Source of the DNA: Xenopus tropicalis
Lineage: Eukaryota; Chordata; Amphibia; Anura; Pipidae
NCBI RefSeq assembly: GCF_000004195.4
Contig: NC_030678.2
Span: 63,760,378-63,824,377 of the forward strand
Length of the DNA stretch: 64,000 bases
Reading direction: 5' to 3'
The position numbers and the translations under genes were made by a program. Below, piece after piece: positions 8,961 through 22,700 of this stretch. The notes beneath the pieces are model-generated. The model saw nothing but the letters and a program-made list of their open reading frames with translations. It did no database searches and was not told the origin of the DNA. Position 1 is the first letter of the stretch. The number at the start of each line of letters is the position of its first letter.

Positions 8961-9547
8961 TACAATGCTGACTCTCAAGTTAATACCGTAGATACAGAAA
9001 GCACAATATAACAATGCATTCGGGAAAACATCCACATTCAGTTATTAATAGATATTATGAAAACAAAAAGAAGAAAAAAGGGGGAGGGTGGGATGTTTCT
9101 ATCTGCTCAGAAGATAAGGAAGTGAGTGCTTCTTTTTCTGATATCACATCCCTCTCTTTCTCCGCCCCCAGGCCATCTTTCTCCTGCCTTAACTCTTTCC
9201 TTCTCACCAAATCACAGTTGAACCTAGTTCTGCCTATCTCTAAACATAAACCAGTGTAATCTGGCTGCTGGTTATTAGGATCCCTTGTCATGCAGCCCCT
9301 GCACTTATAGCTCCAGGCTTTCCTTTACAACCCTAGGAACTGATGAGGGCAAGGTATGTACTTGGGTGAAGTGAAGGCTGGATGAGTAGAAACCCATGCA
9401 GTCTTCTGCATAGAAAGCAGAGCAGTTGGCAGTGAACATCTATAATAAATAGACTGCAGCTGTTTAGTAATTCGTTCTTGTTCTGAAACTCTGAGGTGAC
9501 ATCATACCATCATATTAAAACAGGTATACATCACTTTTCATAACTAA

Positions 9548-9732
9548 CCACCAATTATATATATATATACATACACTGGGAAAACCTCAAGGTGAGGAAG
9601 AAACGATATAAGTCCACCTTTAACTGAAAAGAATCAAATTGTGATGTAGGACAAAAGTTTAGACCTCGTTCCAAAACCTTTAATTGTAATGGCGACAATT
9701 CAACAGAAGATAGATTAAGATATCTATATATA

Positions 9733-9822
<90 letters not shown>

Positions 9823-9830
9823 CACACACA
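9548..9830. repeat. TA dinucleotide repeats
   Basis: Runs of (AT)n at 9556-9568, 9718-9770 and 9780-9820, separated by short non-repeat text. The MITE at 9829 begins directly after the last run. A further (TA)n lies at 10206-10236. Confidence 0.9.
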
Positions 9831-10153
9831 GGTATTGGACCCCTTATCCGGAAACCCATTATCCAAAAAGTTCCGAATTACAGAAAAGCCATCTCCCATA
9901 GACTCCACTGAAATCAATTAATTCACATTTTAAAAAATGGTTTCCTTTTTCTCTGTATTAATAAAACAGTAGCTTGTACTTGATCCCAACTAAGGTATCA
10001 TTAACCCTTATTGGAGGCAAAACAACCCTAATGGGTTTAATTACTAAATAATTTTTTTAGTAGACTTAAGGTAGGAGATCCGAATTCCGGAAAGACCCCT
10101 TATTCCGGAAAACCCCAGGTCCCGAGCATTCTGGATAACTGGTCCCATACCTG
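9829..10153. repeat. CAGGTATGG-type foldback MITE
   Basis: Left end CAGGTATTGGACCCCTTATC, right end GGTCCCATACCTG. Internal GGATAATGG/CATTATCC pairs and the AAACCCTAATGGGTTTAA block match the other copies. It is nearly full length. Confidence 0.85.
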
Positions 10154-10205
10154 TATAAATACAGTAAGACATTGCTAAGTACCATTCATAGGGATATATT
10201 TTGGG

Positions 10206-10238
<33 letters not shown>

Positions 10239-10630
10239 GGTTCTTGTATATTATATATGAATTATAGCTTTACCTAGACAACACATTTATAATCTGCTAT
10301 TACAAATAAAGACTCCAAAATCTGTGAAAAGGAATTGTTTATTTGACATATACACGAAAAGATATGTATGTATCTTATATAAACCATGATAAGCAAAACA
10401 TGATATAGAAACTACAACAAATACCCACATTGTGCTTCTTTAATTAGCAGTTTACACCCAATATCATGTTAAATTTGAATTGTAAGCATGCACAAGAGAA
10501 CGAAAGCTACATATGCTATATATATATACAGTATATATATATGTGAGTGTGTGTGATATATTTTACTTAATAAGAAATAAATTCTTTTGGATAGATGCTG
10601 TATTAACAACAGCTGTAATATCACAGACGT

Positions 10631-11239
10631 AAAGGAGAACTAAGGCCTAACTAAAGCTTAACTAAAGAAGTTGGCTAGAAATGTTGCACATAATGTTTTG
10701 AGCTTCTGTACCAGCCCAAGGTAAACACAGGTCTTTAGCGCTGAAGATCTATGTCTCCAAAGATGCCCCAGTAGCTCTCTATCTCCTTTTCTGCTAATTC
10801 ACTGTATATGCTCTGTGCTGTCAGTTACCTGAGCTTAGAGACAACACACAATATACCCTACATGCAGAATATAAATGTCAGAATACAAGGGTTATTAGTA
10901 ATTAATACAGATAATTACTACATGGCAGCTCTGAAATTAGTGCAACTCTTAACAGAATTTAATAAACATCCCTGTAGCATTAGCTTACGTGAGAGACAAC
11001 ACTCATTTTCTGCTTAATATTTTGTAATGACCTAGTTTGACTTCTCAACAGCTGCCCCGACAAAAACACTGAGCATGTGAGTGTCGCAGACACTTTACAA
11101 GATGGTGACCCCCTGTGACAACTGTAAAGACCTGAATCATTTCTGCTATTGCGATGATGACATTTTGTGCAGTAAGTTCAGTATATAAAATATGGCATTT
11201 GTACCCATATTGATGTTTACGGGTTAGTTCTCCTTTAAG
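10631..11239. repeat. T2-type MITE (AAAGGAGAACTAA ends)
   Basis: The left end TAAAGGAGAACTAAGGCC and right end GGGTTAGTTCTCCTTTAA form terminal inverted repeats with the T2-type CTTTAA end. The ORF at 10808-11017 falls inside and has no other support. Confidence 0.7.
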
Positions 11240-12470
11240 TCATTATGCATTCATCTTTGTGCAGCCTCTAAGCAAGCAATATTGGATCATCTTCCCCTTA
11301 TCTTTCCATCTTCCCCAATAGAGATGACTGTAGTCAAAATTAGAAATCAAACAATAGAACAAGTTTGTTGTTGAGTGAACTGGCCCTTAGGGGGAGGGTG
11401 ATTTTTTTTGTCTGGGGAGGCTAAATTTGGCCATACATAGGTAGATGTAGCAGATTCACAACTGGTACAAAAATGAACACCTGTAACAACTTCTTGCAGT
11501 TCCAACTGACTTTAGTGGGCACTGTGCAGAAGTGCAGGTGGAAGTGTTTTTTCCAAAAATATCTTCCAGTCTTCTAGCTTTAGAATCACTGTATCCCTGG
11601 CAGTGCCCTTAAAAATAAGTGATTCATTGTGATACAGAGATTCCAAAGCTAAGCAATAAAAAAAATGTTTTGACGCAGTTATATAAAGACACAACATATT
11701 AAAGGGTGTTGCAACCCACTACTGATATACAGGATGTCCAGTTGCATTCACTGACGGCATGCAGCAGTTGTATACCATGAGAAAAATGAGTAATAGGTGC
11801 TGTATTAACATAAAAGCATACTCATGGGTGTCTGCTCTGAAATCCGCTGTGTGTTCTTCCTTGCCAGCACCCAGAGTTGGCCCAGGTGCAAGGAAGAAGA
11901 CTGATGCCAGTGTAAGGGCTGATTCTCAGCCTGGGGAAAAATGCAGGCCAAGAATCAGCCTTTTGTGGAGATAGCTTAAAAGTAGTGTTTTAAAAGGGAG
12001 TGAAGCAAATAAAACTGCAGTTTTAAAAATGCAGGCACTGAAGATTTTTACAGCAAACCAAGCAGCAGCTAAGCTTGCAGGCATGATAGGATAAGCCTGC
12101 AATACAGTCTGCAGGGGCACCACCCTCAATATCATTCCCTCACAGACAGACTTCTCTCCACAATAGAGAACAAGGGAGCGGTTTGATTTTTTGTTATTTT
12201 TCCCTCAGTGTTTTTTTCAGGAGTCAGAGATTTGGGGAGGCTTAGCTTTCCTTAGCCTTAATGAAAATCTGCCCATGATTATGAGCCCTCTCTTATACTA
12301 AAACAAAATTTACTCCATCTGTATTCTTTGCCATTGCAAAGACCTATCATTTTGGGGTGTTAACCTTATTCTGGTGAAGTCATTTGATAAAGGGACACAT
12401 CTCAAAATTGTTGACTTTGTGCTATTTAATAAACTACAGCCCCTGACTTTATATAAGCTTTCTATGGGGG
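11240..12470. other. Intergenic, no gene seen
   Basis: Between the tnnt2 and PKP1 3' ends. A likely repeat lies near 11900-11960, where GGCTGATTCTCAGCCTGG and CAGGCCAAGAATCAGCC form an imperfect palindrome. No exon could be supported. Confidence 0.5.
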
Positions 12471-12756
12471 AGATTTATTAAGACACGAACGCTCGGAGTG
12501 TACTTTAGCCGTTTTTTTCGCGTTTGCGTGACTATTTCGTACGCTTGCGCAAAAAATTCGGAAAAGTTCTGCCACTGTTTACAATCCTTTGGTACGAAAG
12601 TTTCGTGACTTTCGGATCGCCAATATGATATTATCGTGACTAATACGATTTTTTCTTAAGCATTTTCGTTTTTTCGATCTTCAGAAATTATCGTATCCAA
12701 TCCGAATTTTTCCCATTCGAGATTCAAACTCGTGTCTTAATGAATGTGCCCCCATG
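12470..12756. repeat. MITE with TTTATTAAGACACGAA ends
   Basis: The left end GGGGGAGATTTATTAAGACA and right end TGTCTTAATGAATGTGCCCCC are inverted repeats. The inside is rich in TTTTTTCG and CGAAA words. Looser relatives occur at 43385-43770 and 54560-54962. Confidence 0.75.
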
Positions 12757-13194
12757 TGTTGTTGTATTTACTTTATTCAGTGGCTGCTTCTTCCACTGCA
12801 CAGCACTGAGGAATTCTATAAGAGAGGGATTGGGGTATGTCTGTAATGCACCCACCACAGCAAGCATGATCAGCACTATTTAATTTTAGAAATAAAACAC
12901 GCATTATTATTTTGAATATATTTAGCTTTAAAAATAAAAAAGTTATTTTGCGGGTTTGTTTATTTTTAGATGATGTATTGTAAGAAAACATATGCCAGTG
13001 AGCCCATTCCCTGTGGAAGCAACTATTTTTGTTTTAAATATAAATATGAAATCAAGATTTCATTAAACGCATGCAGTATTTAGCTATAAGACACAAAGCA
13101 AACTGTGCATTTATGTAAGACTAAAGTTTGCAATGAAACATGCAGAACATATATATTTTCATAAAAACTGCCTTATACACATTGTAATATATTG

Positions 13195-13720
13195 CAGATA
13201 TGGGATCCCTTATTCAGAAACTCTTTACCCAGAAAGCTCTGGATTTCGGGAAGGCCATCTCACATACAGTCTATTTTAAGCAACTAATTCTAATATTTAA
13301 AAATGATTGCCTTCTCTGTATATTAAAACAGTACATTGTACTTAAAGGAGAAGGAAAGGCTAATAAAGAGTTAATCTCAAGCTGCAGGCATACCTTCAGT
13401 TGTCTCAATAGTGCCCTTAAGTCTCCCCATATTTCTCCCTTTCAGATGATCAGAAGCCAAACAGGAAGAAAAAACACTGTGCTTATGGCTGTATTTACAT
13501 AGACCTTTCTGATAAAGCTTAAATAGTTTTTACCTTTCTTTCTCCTTTAACCCCAACTAAGCTGCATGAATCCTTATTGGTGGCAAACCAATCCTACTGG
13601 GTTTATTTAATGTTTACATGAATTTCAGATATAAGGTATGGAGATCCAAATTATGGAAAGATCCCTTATCCAAAGAAATCCTTGGTCCCAGGCGTTCTGG
13701 ATAATAGATCCTATACCTGT
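13195..13720. repeat. CAGGTATGG-type foldback MITE split by a T2 MITE
   Basis: The left end is ATATGGGATCCCTTATTCAG and the right end is GATCCTATACCTG. A T2 MITE occupies 13342-13551. The repeat lies in the expected 3' UTR region of PKP1. Confidence 0.8.
13342..13551. repeat. T2-type MITE, inner insertion
   Basis: Starts TTAAAGGAGAAGGAAAGGCT and ends ACCTTTCTTTCTCCTTTAA. The right half (GTATTTACATAGACCTTTCT) matches the copy ending at 44342, so the two belong to one subfamily. Confidence 0.8.
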
Positions 13721-13742
13721 ATCTCAATTTTATCCTCCTCTG

Positions 13743-13796
13743 CTAAGAATCAAATTCTTGTTGAGTATGGATGAGTTTCTCATACAGGCTTGAATT
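13743..13796 (-). CDS. pkp1: pkp1 exon 13, probable terminal coding exon
   Basis: After a strong acceptor (TTTCTCTTTCCTACAG on the - strand) the phase-0 frame reads [17 protein letters not shown] and then TAG. It makes the total length divisible by three and close to the family length, but the sequence does not resemble the mammalian end (which closes in TSRF), so it is chosen by splice quality and position. A TTTATT (AATAAA on the - strand) at 13602-13607, inside the MITE, is a possible polyadenylation signal. Confidence 0.6.
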   Translation of the reverse strand, partial: NSSLYEKLIHTQQEFDS

Positions 13797-16700
13797 CTGT
13801 AGGAAAGAGAAATGATATTGTTTATCTTGTTCTTTTAATGATAACAAATTATAACTACAACCAAGCCAAAAGAATATGATGTTTTTTTAAGCTTTAAGGC
13901 TTGTTTCTGTTTATCAAGACAAAGACAAATTATTTTTGTAAACAAATCATGTTTTTTATTATGTAGCTGTTTATATGTAAAAGAACTAAAATCACTGCAT
14001 TTTACACAGTTTGTCTGTTATCTACTATGTACTATGCAGATATGTGCCCCATAGTCCAATTTTCATTTGAATGGCTGCCCTATGGCTATACACAAATATT
14101 TTAGAAGTCTCCCTAATTTAAACCCATAGATTGGGCTGAGCAAAGGGGTAGTCAAGACATAATGGGGCATGGTGTGCACATAACAGGGCATAGGGTGGTT
14201 GTGGTCAGAACTCAAAAGAAGTAATTCACTATAACCCAGGCAGAAGTGCAAGAGCACTAAAGGGTACAAAAACAAAAATCTATTGCTTCCTTATTACTTT
14301 TATGTGATTTTAAAGGACACATTTACCAAAGGATGATAGTGACAATTCATTTCAAAGGACTGTGGCGAGATCTTGTTACGTTAACCCTAAAGTTCTGACT
14401 TTCTGATTTTCAGTGAGATATGTTGAGTGAAGAGACCGAAATTATTAAGTATTATATGCTAATATCTCGCAAAACACTAAACATAGAAAATTAATGTAAT
14501 CAGCAAAGTGCTCAGAGAATCATTGTCAGTAAGTGTAGATTAATTTATTTTTTGTGCGTATAGATTCCTTTAGTTTTCTCTAAATAAGAGGTCTTGCAAG
14601 AAACCCTTTCAAAATGTGCTTTATAAATATGTGGTGCTTTACTTCTCAGGACAATACAAATATTGAATATCACTGGCTCCTAAGCACTCACTATTATCAC
14701 AACAAACAGAACAGGAATACCCATACAAAATGACAGGAAGCACTCTACCTGACAATCTCACAATGCAAGTTCTTATTACTTGGTCGGGTAAATGGAAGCA
14801 GGTCTGTTCTGGGAACTTTTGTTGGTGAGTCTGGGGAAAGGGACTTGGACATTGGCCCTTGCTAAAATGATAGGTTTAGTTTCTTTTAATAAATGGCCCT
14901 ATGTCTATTTTAGCCACGGATATTGTGCACGCAACAATGGAATTGCCTACATTGGAGAATGAATACTTTTGTAACAAATCTCAATAAACATTTTGCTTAG
15001 AGCTCTGTGATTATTGTACCGATATTTTATAGCAAAGAAATGTTACTTTAAAACTATGACACCATGCTACAGTAGCAGGCTCTCAATCACAGTGTATACC
15101 CCCACCACAGGTATGAATAAGTATCCAAATTATGCCAGTAGAAACCCAGACAAGGCAGAACTAGCTGCTGCAAATGTGTTTATTAGCACACACATACATG
15201 TATGCGATCTATAATCTGGAAACCCATTATCCAGAAAGCTCAGAATTACAGAAAAACCATCTCCCATAGACATTATAAGCATATAATTTTAATTTTTAAA
15301 AACGATTCTCTGTAATAATAAAACAGTACATTGTACTTTATCCCAACTAAGATATAATTAATCCTTATTTGAGGCAATACAATCCTATTGGGTTTATTTA
15401 ATGTTTAAATAATTTTTTAGCAGACTTAAGTTATGGAAATCCAAGTTACGGAAAGATCCCTTATCCAGAAAACCCCAGGTCCCTAGAATTCTGTATAACA
15501 GGTCCCATACCTGTATTACATGTTTCCAGCTCAAGGCCCTTTGTCAAGTGTACACAAGTGTATCAATACTTTCAGACAATTTACATTCATGTAAAATAGA
15601 ACCTTTGACAATGGCATTTTTTATCCTGCAGAAATGTGTGCCCTAATAGATTTATAAAAGCAATGCCCAAATTTGGGCAGGGAAACTCATTACCAAGAGA
15701 CATACCAATGTAGGGTTAGATCTTACATTTAGGTGCTCTAGGATAATAAGAAAGGGTTGATTTGCTGAGCAACCTATAGAGCCCAGTTTTAAGACTGAGA
15801 TATTTCATTATTATTATTATTTGTTATAATAGAGCTCTACAATCGCTTAGGGCAGCATATTAAACTGAAATAAAGCAATTAACCAATGTAATAAGCAAGC
15901 CAAGCTGCTGGGACTGCTACTTAAATGGGCAACAATGTTAATCAAAAAAAAAAAAAAAAACTCACCTAAAAGTTTTTGTCAGTATAAATTAAAAGACCCG
16001 TGGTATAGTATTCCTGAGGGCAGTGCTTGCTAGGGATCCCATTATACTCTTGTCAAGACCTTGCTGTGAGGAAGAAAAATATAATAAAATAACAACAAGA
16101 TAACATGAATTGCCTGAGTGTGTTAGTTGGTGTTCTGTTTAAGAAGAAGTATGGAATTTCTATAATTGCTGCTGCTCTGCCTAACAAAAGTAAAGTGACA
16201 CATTCTGAGGAACATGGAAGCGTGCTTCTGCCAGGCTAAGGACACTGATCTTTAATTAACAAGCAGTTACCTACAATACCTGGGAATACAGAAAATAACT
16301 GCACTATAGGGAGAAGGGCACATAAATGAGAAGGACCAATTCACCAGTATAGATATTAAATAATATTTAATTTTAATTAATAGTTTTCTAATGAGATGTA
16401 ATATACATTTCACTGGAACATTTACGGACATTCCACAAATCACATTTTTATTAACTGACCTGTGTTAATAACGTACCTGTTTAAGAAATCCCTGCAGTTC
16501 CCTCTGAGCCCACATGTCTGTCAAGAAGACACGAGCTGCTTCTCCAACCTTAGGAGAGGCTCTGAATGGGAATGAAAAAACAGCTTTAACAGCTCTTCTG
16601 TCATGAATACAATTTGTGTGCAACAAATACAATGTGCAATTAATAGTGTGGACTTTTGTTTGACATGGAATCCACCCTTTTTAAATTGTTTTGCAGCAAA

Positions 16701-19700
16701 TAAGCATTTTAGAATATCACTGGTTAGCATGCAACTGGTTAGCATGCATGCTAAATTTGCAATAAACATATGTTAGCTACTAACTCAAGGTCACTAAACA
16801 CATTTTAATGTTGTATCCATACTGCCATAGGTTGAAGCTATGTATAATTCCATTTAATGGCTTTTTCCATAGTATGATATGTCCCTGTGAGTTTTCACTA
16901 TCCATGTCTTTTAATTAGTGGAATATTTCAGTACGACTGCTTCTGGGAGAAATCTTAATATAATGTTAATAATGCATTGAGAATCTTTGTTTTTTGCATT
17001 TTTGCTTCAGTGCCATAAATATCACACTTGGGGCCAGTGTAGAGTAGTAAATCCAAAATATGTAGCTCTAAATTTCCTTCCAATGATGCAGGGGGTCATT
17101 GTCTTAAGGAGGTCATTTATTGCACATCTACATGCCTCTGTAGCCTTTTCTCCCACCATGGCACAATATGAGGAAAAATCTTACTGTGGCTATAGAAGAT
17201 TTCCTTTATTGGTGATGTTTGCCATCCCTCACCCTTAAAAGACCTCCACACATTCTCCCATCATCCCTTGTACAGGAGTAGGTCTGTTGCCCCTAAATAC
17301 TTGCCACCTTTAGCCCAGGCCTATGTAAGGTTTCTATATTCTCATCTATGTAATGTTTCAACATCTCTGCATCTTTAATATTTATGTATAATAGCTTGTG
17401 TCTCTGTACACAACAGTTTGATTAAATAGAACTTACCCACTTTTACACATGTTGACTAAGTTTCCCAGGAGGTTGCCTGAAATATTTTGTTTGGCTATCT
17501 GTGGTTCTGCCATGGCAAGGTTTCTCATTGTGTAACAAGCAGAGGACAGAATATCTTCAGAGTTCATTGTTTTTCCAGAAGACTGAGAGAGGATTCGTGA
17601 AACATCAGGAAGAGCCTGGGTAGCTAGGAGAAATATAAATAAGTGAAACATATTAAACAGCAGAATGATAAGAAAGTAAAAATGTTAAATGTTAAAGTGT
17701 TGCTATGTATTTTACCCATGGTTTTGTGAAGAGATGGATGACGGGACATGTTGCTGAGTAAAGAGCTTCCTGCCTTCACAACATCAGCATTTCCTGACTG
17801 CAAAAGGCGAGTAATTTGGGGAATACCCTTGTCTTTTAACCCAATGATTTGACTCATCCCATTGGACATCTGCAGGCGAAATGAGGACTGACAGTTCAAG
17901 CAGTTTCTTACAATTCATTTGCAGCATATTAGTATATTGTTATTATAATATTAAATAACCAACTACTACACATGATTTTCTGAATTCTCTTACCTGCCCT
18001 TTGCTGGCTGTAAGATTTTGGAGTGCTCCAGCACAAGCTTCAAGTGTTGAGTCCTTCTTACTCTGTTCCAGTAGAGAAAGGTATGTACGAATAGCACTGG
18101 AGTGAGACAGAAGTGCGGCACCCTTAGGGTTAGCATCTTCTTCTGGTAGAGGCAGCTGAAAGTTATTATTCTGCAGGAACAGAAAGTAATAAGACATTAG
18201 ATCTATAGAAGAAAGAGTGCATTGCAAAAAAACCTCAGTCCTTCATACATAGTCCATTAAGAACTGTGATTCTGGAATGATAACTTTACAAGACTGACAA
18301 TGTTACCATTGCCTTAAATCTCAGTGCTCTTATAATTGTATGCTAGAGTACACTGGAGCTCATTTACTAGAACAGACTTAGTACCAGAAACCAGTCAGTA
18401 GCTAGATTTGATCTGTAGTGCAATGGTGCAATTTGGGGTACATTTGGGGATTTCTGATACATTATAAGGGAATTTTATAAGTAATATTCTTTGCGGTAAA
18501 CTGTGTGGGCTCCAAAATCCACTTTACTGACAGCATGTGGGATAAGTGTAACATATATAAGAGAATTAGTGAATCAATGTAAAGCACTGTGTAAGTTAGG
18601 CGCTATTATCTTAATTTCATATCTTACTGTGTGCATTATGATTCACTGGTGGCCGCTACATAAAAAAATTGATTTAGGTATTGAAAAAACTTGCTTTGCC
18701 AAATTTCAACAAAAAGGAAAAGGTAGAATCACTAACCCTGTGATTCTAATCAATTACTTCAGAATCTGGACTTGTGCTACACTTTTTCCAAAAAATAAAT
18801 TTGCCTGCAGTACTTTTGATAGGCGGAGGTACTGGTGAATAAGGACCTACTGGTGAATAAAACATCCGAAAGTTTATTGCATGATCCCCTTGTATATTTA
18901 TACAAAGTCATATACAAAGTCATATAATTCTCAAGCATAAACAACCCCAAATTAGCCAGACTTTCCTCTTAACTGAAATTTTCCATTGGATAGAGAACTG
19001 ACTGAAAGATAGATTAGAGTAATGGTAAATTATATATTTTATAAATGGACCAGTGTTGTTAATGGATAACTGCAGAGTTTTCTCCTTGATCTTTTGCTTT
19101 TTCAATTGCTCATTAATGTCCTTGAGGCTAGTATTGAAAGTATTGTCTCAGTTTTTACGGATGACTCTACAACATAAATTATGCAAAACTGCAAGTTCCA
19201 TGCAGAATGTTGTAGAAGATTTGACTAAACTGGAGAACAAGGTAGCTTATTGGCAAAGGTAGTTCAGTGTTAAATGCAAAGTTATGCACTTGGGTAGATA
19301 TAACAGAAATCTTAGTTATGCACTAATTGGTAGTGTTTTAGGGGCCTTATTAATTGAGAAGGATTCGGGTTTTTTTGTGGATAACAAACTGTGTAACTAT
19401 AGGCAGTGTCAGTCAGTAGGTACTTAAGCAAAGTGGAGTCCTACATAAAAAAGCATTAACTTGAGGGATGAAAGCCTAAGTTTGCCTATTTATAGATCCT
19501 TCGTAAGACCTCACTTATGCAGTTTAGTTTTGGATCCCAGATCTTAAGAAACAGACGAGATGTGCATATAAAATGCTCTTTTTACTCTGTACAAGTACCT
19601 TAAATTACATTATATACAGATGGGCGGGGGCATTTTTTTTTATATAGAAAAGAACAAATTATGTATTAAGCGGTATATTGCTTGTTTGGCTGCTTTCCCT

Positions 19701-22700
19701 TCCCCATGGCAAAATCATTAGGCGTGTTTAAAAACTCTATTCTCACCCACCCCACCCCAACCAGTCCACACTATGAAGTGGATAGTTAGCCAAACCAATT
19801 ATAGGCTGGAAATAAAGATCTCTATGATGTTGCAGGAACATGCTAACTAAGCGTTTGAAGGTGGCAGTGCCCTTGTTGCATATGAGGTAAAATTATCACT
19901 AAAGAGGAGAGGGAGAACTTTGGAGTAGTGTTGCCAATCCCTTCTGAAAGAGCCAGCCTCAGGAAATTTTAAAGCAGTTGACTTGCCAACTTAAGGGTCA
20001 GTTTTCTCAGCAACCATTGATTTTAGATAATGGATACCATAAGTAAAATGGTTGTTTTGTGCCCAGAAATGACTTTAAGAATCATATTACTAAGAATAAA
20101 CCACCACTTTAAGTTAGGTGAGTATAGGTCTGTGTATTTATATTTTTAGATATGCTAAAAAGATACACACCTGCAGCTTTTCACTCTTGTTGCTGAAGCA
20201 GCCAGTAGTGGTCTTATCATTTTGCTGGAGACGATACATTTGCTCATCCAGCTGAGAGTATTTATTTGGTACTTCAGAGTCCAAGTGGTAAGACAGATTG
20301 TGTAGGATACAAGCACAATTCTCTACTGACTAGAACAAAAAAAGTGTTATATTAGAAACAAGTATACAGAACGTAAACATAATATGAATATAATAATAAG
20401 GCTGGAAATCATTGTGGTACTAAAAAATGTTGATGTGTGGCTTAAGTGTAAACATATATTTGACAAAAAATATTACCTTGTCATCAGGGCATTTATTAGC
20501 CAAACATTTTTGAATGTAAAACATCAAAGAGTCCACAAGACCTGGGCAGTTGCGCATAGCTTTGCGACCAACATCGGCAGAGCTTAGGTTCCTGAAAAAT
20601 TTAGACACAGTAAGGGCATATATATCACTAACTGGCTTTGCCTCCAAGCCTCTTAAGCCTAAGACAATTTATGAATGTGGTACAATATGCAAAATTTGGA
20701 TACAAATTTAACCAGTGTTTTTTTGTCAGAATTAAAGTATAATAACCAGGCCCGGATATGTGGCAAGGCCACAAAGGCCCGGGCCTAGGGCAGCACAAAT
20801 TAAGGGGCGGCATGCTGCCCAGCAGTACCTGAAGCTTTTTTAGCATTAGGGACTAGGCATGCAAGAGATTTTCAATATACAGTACATGAGGCCTGTCCCC
20901 TGTGCTCCAAGTGCAGGAACAAAGGATGTGCATGTGCGTGATCCTGTGGAAGGAGGCAGTGGGGGCAGGGTGACGTAGGACGCCGGCCTCTGGGCGCCCT
21001 CAGGAGAAATCTGGCCCTAATAATAGCAGCTGCCTGCTAAGTTGTGGTACATAGGTTTTTCCCTAAATTTGTGTTTAAATGGCATTACTTCTGACATGTT
21101 GCATTAATAATGGCATTAGCATGAGATTTTTTTGGTTAAGATCAGCTGCAGATATTAATACAACCTGCTTAGGGAACACTGAGACTACAATCAAGGCTTA
21201 AAGATATTTCCAGGGTTTCTGTGAATCAATGCACACACTTGCACATGATTTATCTAATTGGGCTGAACTGGGCACTTTGGCTCTCTCCACACCATGCAAA
21301 GTATGAATGGATTCAAATAGGTTTGTGAATATTGTCAATCACTCGACCCTTACTGAATGCATTTGAGCACTTAGCAACTACACTTGCCAAGGTAATTCCA
21401 TGGGGTAGTTTGTCTTAAAATAACTTTGAGGATAATATCTTGTAATAATCTAGATTGCAAAAAAATCTATATTATATAGAGCTGCAGAATATGTTGGCGT
21501 TCAATCAATACTTTTTAATAAAAGTCATATTAATGTAGAGATTAATATTCTATAAAAAAAATTGTATCTTATTTTTTTTTAATCTGGCAGGCAGGCAGCA
21601 GTTTAAAAATCAGTAATTAAGATCAGTAGGAGTGGACCTGAAAAAGAAATATAAGCAAACTAAAAAGAACCATAGCATTAAACCCTTGCTGTCAAGGCAT
21701 TTTTCGGTTGCTAGGGTCACTGGACCACAACAACCAAAAAGCAGAAAGTTGAAATTGGCAGAAGTAGGATGCTAATAATTCAAAAACCAAACAAATTACA
21801 TAATGAAGACTAAATTAATTCTAAAGTTTATAAAGGTGAACGTGCTCTTTAAAGGGGAATGTTGAAAGGTATGTAATCTAGACATTATATAATGTATACT
21901 TTGTGTTCACAATATAATGTTATATAAAATATTGTAAAATGTAAATTTCACCTTAAACAGCCAGTGGCATTAAAAAAGACTTCGGGATCTAGCATACAAT
22001 TCTGATTAGACATGGAACGTTCAGACCATCCAGAATATGGAATCACCACACGTTCATTAAGAACAGGAAGAGCTTCTTTAACCAGTTCATCTTTAAGCTG
22101 ATCCGAAGAAGACAAATTCCACAGCAAGCCTGTAAAGAGTGCATGGTGTTGACATCTATCATCAAGATTTTCATTATATGCTTGGTAAAGAAACTCATCC
22201 CTAAAATATGCATCTGGTGTTGCATTTTTTTTTTTGGAGAAAACATAATCATTCCTATGTTATCTTACTTATCCATCATATCTTCCAAAAGGCAGTATTG
22301 ATATTAGAAAGTTATTGAGGAAAAAGAAAAACAAATGACAACATTTTTGTAAACATGATTTGTTTTAAAATAAAAATGTAAAAAAAAAAATTGGTAAATA
22401 TATATTTAATTATGGATTAACAGTATTATATGCATTGCTAGTATGATGGTCATGTATATGCTAAATTTAATCTCAGTTTAACATGAAATTTCACCATTTA
22501 ATTGTCTTTTCTGTCACAGTAGAATACTGCCACATAATTTGGAGCTTAATTATAGAAAACATTTAATTAATCCTCTTTCATATCACTTTAAGAATGGTTT
22601 CTATCTTTTGTAAAGTACTATATTTGTTCACGCAGTTTAGTAATGCAAAGCTTTTTTTTCTGACTTGGGTAGAATTACTGTACAATCAAATTATAGTACA

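Noticed and set aside
9556..9820. Possible origin or regulatory role of the AT tracts
   Set aside because: They are simple TA dinucleotide runs next to MITE ends, best explained as microsatellites.
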